Below, in pieces: positions 63,682 through 64,000 of a stretch of DNA of 64,000 bases. How positions within the stretch are numbered: position 1 is the first letter of the stretch; each line of letters starts with the position of its first letter. The position numbers and the translations under genes were made by a program. Origin of the DNA: Streptomyces sp. AA1529 (GTDB taxonomy: Bacteria > Actinomycetota > Actinomycetes > Streptomycetales > Streptomycetaceae); contig NZ_ALAP01000023.1 of the NCBI RefSeq assembly GCF_000280905.1, forward strand, positions 1 through 64,000. Direction: 5' to 3'. A model generated the notes under the pieces. It had not been told where the DNA came from. It was given only the letters and a program-made list of their open reading frames with translations, and made no database searches.

Positions 63682-64000
63682 GGGCGCTCCTTCCGCGCCG
63701 GGGGGCGGGAGATGTCCCGTTCCCGGTTCCCCTCCCGGTCCGTCAGTTCGGCCAGGTCCTGCACGACGGTGTCCGCGCCGTGCGCGCGCAGCGCGTCCGC
63801 CTGTCCCGTGCGGTCGACCCCCACGACATAGCCGAAGTCCCCGGCCCGTCCGGCGTCCATCCCGGCGAGCGCGTCCTCGAAGACGGCGGACTCGCCCGCT
63901 GCGGTCCCCAGGTCGGCGGCGGCGGCCAGAAAGGTGTCCGGGCGCGGTTTGCCCGGCAGCTCGCGCTCCCGGGCCACGATCCCGTCGATCCGCACCTCGA
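63678..64000 (-). CDS. pgmB: Beta-phosphoglucomutase, HAD family (N-terminus outside window)
   Basis: C-terminal part only. [16 protein letters not shown] is the HAD motif III region with Lys, and [25 protein letters not shown] is motif IV (E-D). It ends in a basic [14 protein letters not shown] tail. With GH65 genes such enzymes isomerise beta-glucose-1-phosphate to glucose-6-phosphate. The reading frame stays open to the window edge at 64000 and the catalytic DxD motif lies beyond it. Confidence 0.88.
   Translation of the reverse strand, partial: EVRIDGIVARERELPGKPRPDTFLAAAADLGTAAGESAVFEDALAGMDAGRAGDFGYVVGVDRTGQADALRAHGADTVVQDLAELTDREGNRERDISRPPARKERP

Overview
The window is a contiguous stretch of chromosome from a Streptomyces or very close actinomycete. 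The case rests on very high GC with G/C-ending codons, frequent GTG and TTG starts, and several lineage markers: a SepF paralogue outside the division cluster, streptogrisin proteases, a LysM-type resuscitation-promoting factor, an LAXTG sortase substrate, DUF5925 and DUF202 proteins. From memory, the order parA-scpA-scpB-rluB ... tyrA-cmk-plsC-der ... sepF-like ... dnaE2 ... hmgA resembles the S. coelicolor chromosome around SCO1770 down to about SCO1670. No insertion sequence, integrase, tRNA, rRNA or CRISPR array was seen. Most of the window reads as core chromosome.

Layout. 1-9.8 kb is a housekeeping block: chromosome partition (parA fragment, scpA, scpB), rluB, chorismate mutase and prephenate dehydrogenase for tyrosine, then cmk-plsC-der. 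9.8-16.3 kb holds small unknowns, a secreted Rpf muralytic enzyme, a glycosyltransferase coupled to an unknown partner, a WYL regulator and an I78-type inhibitor. 16.3-22.5 kb has membrane proteins (PAP2 phosphatase, PIG-V-like mannosyltransferase, DHA2 efflux pump), a glutaryl-CoA dehydrogenase-like enzyme and the SepF-like protein. 22.9-25.6 kb carries two tandem streptogrisin genes (B-like, D-like). 25.8-31.8 kb has asd and, divergently, dnaE2 coupled to a degenerate Y-family polymerase behind a LexA-like box. 31.8-42.4 kb has a copper ATPase with CsoR-like sites, a secreted lipase, a PPOX flavoprotein, a sortase-anchored LPMO, a MarP-like membrane protease, a double-GNAT protein, a small GntR protein and an AAA ATPase. 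43-50 kb is a catabolic stretch: hmgA with its GntR regulator, aldehyde and alcohol dehydrogenases, TetR and MaoC. 50.5-54.8 kb is an SDR / acyl-CoA ligase / TetR / quinone-oxidoreductase cluster. 54.9-64 kb has a flavin dehydrogenase, NUDIX, DUF202 pair, gluconokinase, an APH-kinase plus acyl-CoA dehydrogenase pair, and a GH65 phosphorylase coupled to beta-phosphoglucomutase (cut by the window end).

The most informative non-coding signals are inverted repeats that tie regulators to targets. A 24-bp palindrome lies over the hmgA promoter beside a GntR gene. A shared TAAGC-N4-GCTCAG element precedes a leaderless TetR gene and a MaoC gene. A shared CATACCGACTRGT element precedes both the SDR/ligase/TetR cluster and the kinase/acyl-CoA dehydrogenase pair 8 kb away, suggesting one acyl-CoA regulon. 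Strong hairpins without U-tracts sit at nearly every convergent junction. All function calls come from reading motifs; no database search was possible.
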